A stretch of 5,528 bases of DNA, from the NCBI GenBank assembly GCA_030765605.1, contig JAVCCG010000154.1:1-5528 (forward strand). The letters are read 5' to 3'. The position numbers and the translations under genes were made by a program. A model generated the notes under the pieces. It was not told where the DNA came from, did no database searches, and was given only the letters and a program-made list of their open reading frames with translations. Shown in pieces: positions 4,953-5,528 of the stretch; the first letter of the stretch is position 1; each line of letters opens with the position of its first letter. This stretch comes from Candidatus Alcyoniella australis (lineage in GTDB: Bacteria > Lernaellota > Lernaellaia > JAVCCG01 > Alcyoniellaceae).

Positions 4953-5528
4953 ATGTCGCAGAGAATCACGCGAAGAAGGTTCGTCGGGCAAGCCGCGGCA
5001 GCAGGCGCGGCCCTGGGCGCCGGAGCGTTGGCCGGTTGCCACAAGGGCTCGGCTGTTGATGCGGCTGCGCGCGAGTACAGCGGCAAGCGGCTGCTCGGCG
5101 CCTACGCAGGCGACCCGAACGTGCCCAAGGTGCTGCTGATCTCCATCGATTCCCTTGACCCGCGGATCCTCGGGTTGGATCGCAACGGCGAACCAGGCGG
5201 CAAGCCCGGCGATTGGCTGATGCCCAACGTGCGCGAGTTCCTGGATCGCAGCACCAACTTCGAAGACTCGCGCTGCTATTTGCCCGCGGCCACCGACATG
5301 AACCATCTCAACGCCGTGGCTGGTACGCATTCGGGTTTAACCGGCGTGTTCGGCGTGTCGCTGCAGGTCTTTGATTGGAACCGCGACGGCACGGCCAAGG
5401 TGGTGCACACCGACCTGGCGTATACCCGCGACGATCGGGGGCGCAAGCTCGATACGCTGTTCACCGCGTTCAAGCGGCGCTGGCCGCAGTCGCGCACGCT
5501 TTATGCCGCGGGCAAGGGCTGGGTGGCG
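4953..5528 (+). CDS. Tat-exported alkaline phosphatase superfamily phosphodiesterase/phosphatase, partial
   Basis: This open frame of 192 codons has no stop before the right edge. The ATG at 4953 has a GGAGG site 6 nt upstream. The N-terminus carries a twin-arginine motif, TRRRFVGQ, then an Ala/Gly-rich core and ALAGC29, a good lipobox, so the product is probably exported folded by Tat and lipidated. From residue 59, KVLLISIDSLDP supplies the first metal-binding Asp66. MPNVREFLDRSTNFEDSRC is the usual continuation. LPAATDMNHLNAVAGTHSG carries the likely nucleophile Thr114 with Asn118, in the style of type I phosphodiesterase/nucleotide pyrophosphatase enzymes, which cut phosphate mono- or diesters with two Zn ions. 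AAGKGWVA at the edge also fits that group. The remaining metal ligands are off-window, so a phosphodiesterase, phosphomonoesterase or sulfatase-like relative cannot be told apart. The gene is divergent from the metallophosphoesterase, suggesting a shared phosphate-ester role. Confidence 0.88.
   Translation, partial: MSQRITRRRFVGQAAAAGAALGAGALAGCHKGSAVDAAAREYSGKRLLGAYAGDPNVPKVLLISIDSLDPRILGLDRNGEPGGKPGDWLMPNVREFLDRSTNFEDSRCYLPAATDMNHLNAVAGTHSGLTGVFGVSLQVFDWNRDGTAKVVHTDLAYTRDDRGRKLDTLFTAFKRRWPQSRTLYAAGKGWVA

Overview
The window looks like chromosomal DNA from a Gram-negative bacterium, probably an uncultured, deltaproteobacteria-related lineage. The evidence is a lipoprotein signal peptide, a Tat signal that ends in a lipobox, secreted enzymes with long poly-aspartate linkers or tails, and Shine-Dalgarno sequences of the GGAGG type. 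The lineage is inferred from style only. There are no RNA genes, insertion sequences, CRISPR arrays or phage genes.

Layout. 1-113 (minus): the first 37 codons of a small membrane protein that runs off the left edge. It is divergent from a TetR-family regulator (198-830, plus), and the gap between them carries a palindrome, TGTGAG-N6-CTCACA, that is a good candidate operator. 855-2303 (minus): a HAD-superfamily protein with a large cap insertion and an added basic, helical C-terminal region, convergent with the regulator. 2420-2449: a strong rho-independent terminator on the minus strand. 2471-3304 (minus): a poly-Asp lipoprotein with SGNH/GDSL-hydrolase features. 3456-4808 (minus): a secreted purple-acid-phosphatase-like metallophosphoesterase with an Asp-rich tail ending in NGCCG. 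4953-5528 (plus): a Tat-exported, probably lipidated member of the alkaline phosphatase superfamily, cut by the right edge.

The right part (about 2470-5528) is an extracytoplasmic hydrolase cluster. A metallophosphoesterase and an alkaline-phosphatase-superfamily phosphodiesterase/phosphatase diverge from one 144-bp gap, and a putative lipid- or carbohydrate-ester hydrolase lies behind the metallophosphoesterase. All three carry export signals, so phosphate or organic-ester scavenging or envelope remodelling at the cell surface is a reasonable but unproven theme. The left part is cytoplasmic or inner-membrane and appears less GC-rich by eye.

I do not see a clear novel defence, mobile or RNA system. 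The most unusual points are the Asp-rich, Cys-terminated tail of the metallophosphoesterase, a matching poly-Asp linker in the adjacent lipoprotein, a possible leaderless start of the metallophosphoesterase, and the two-part HAD protein.
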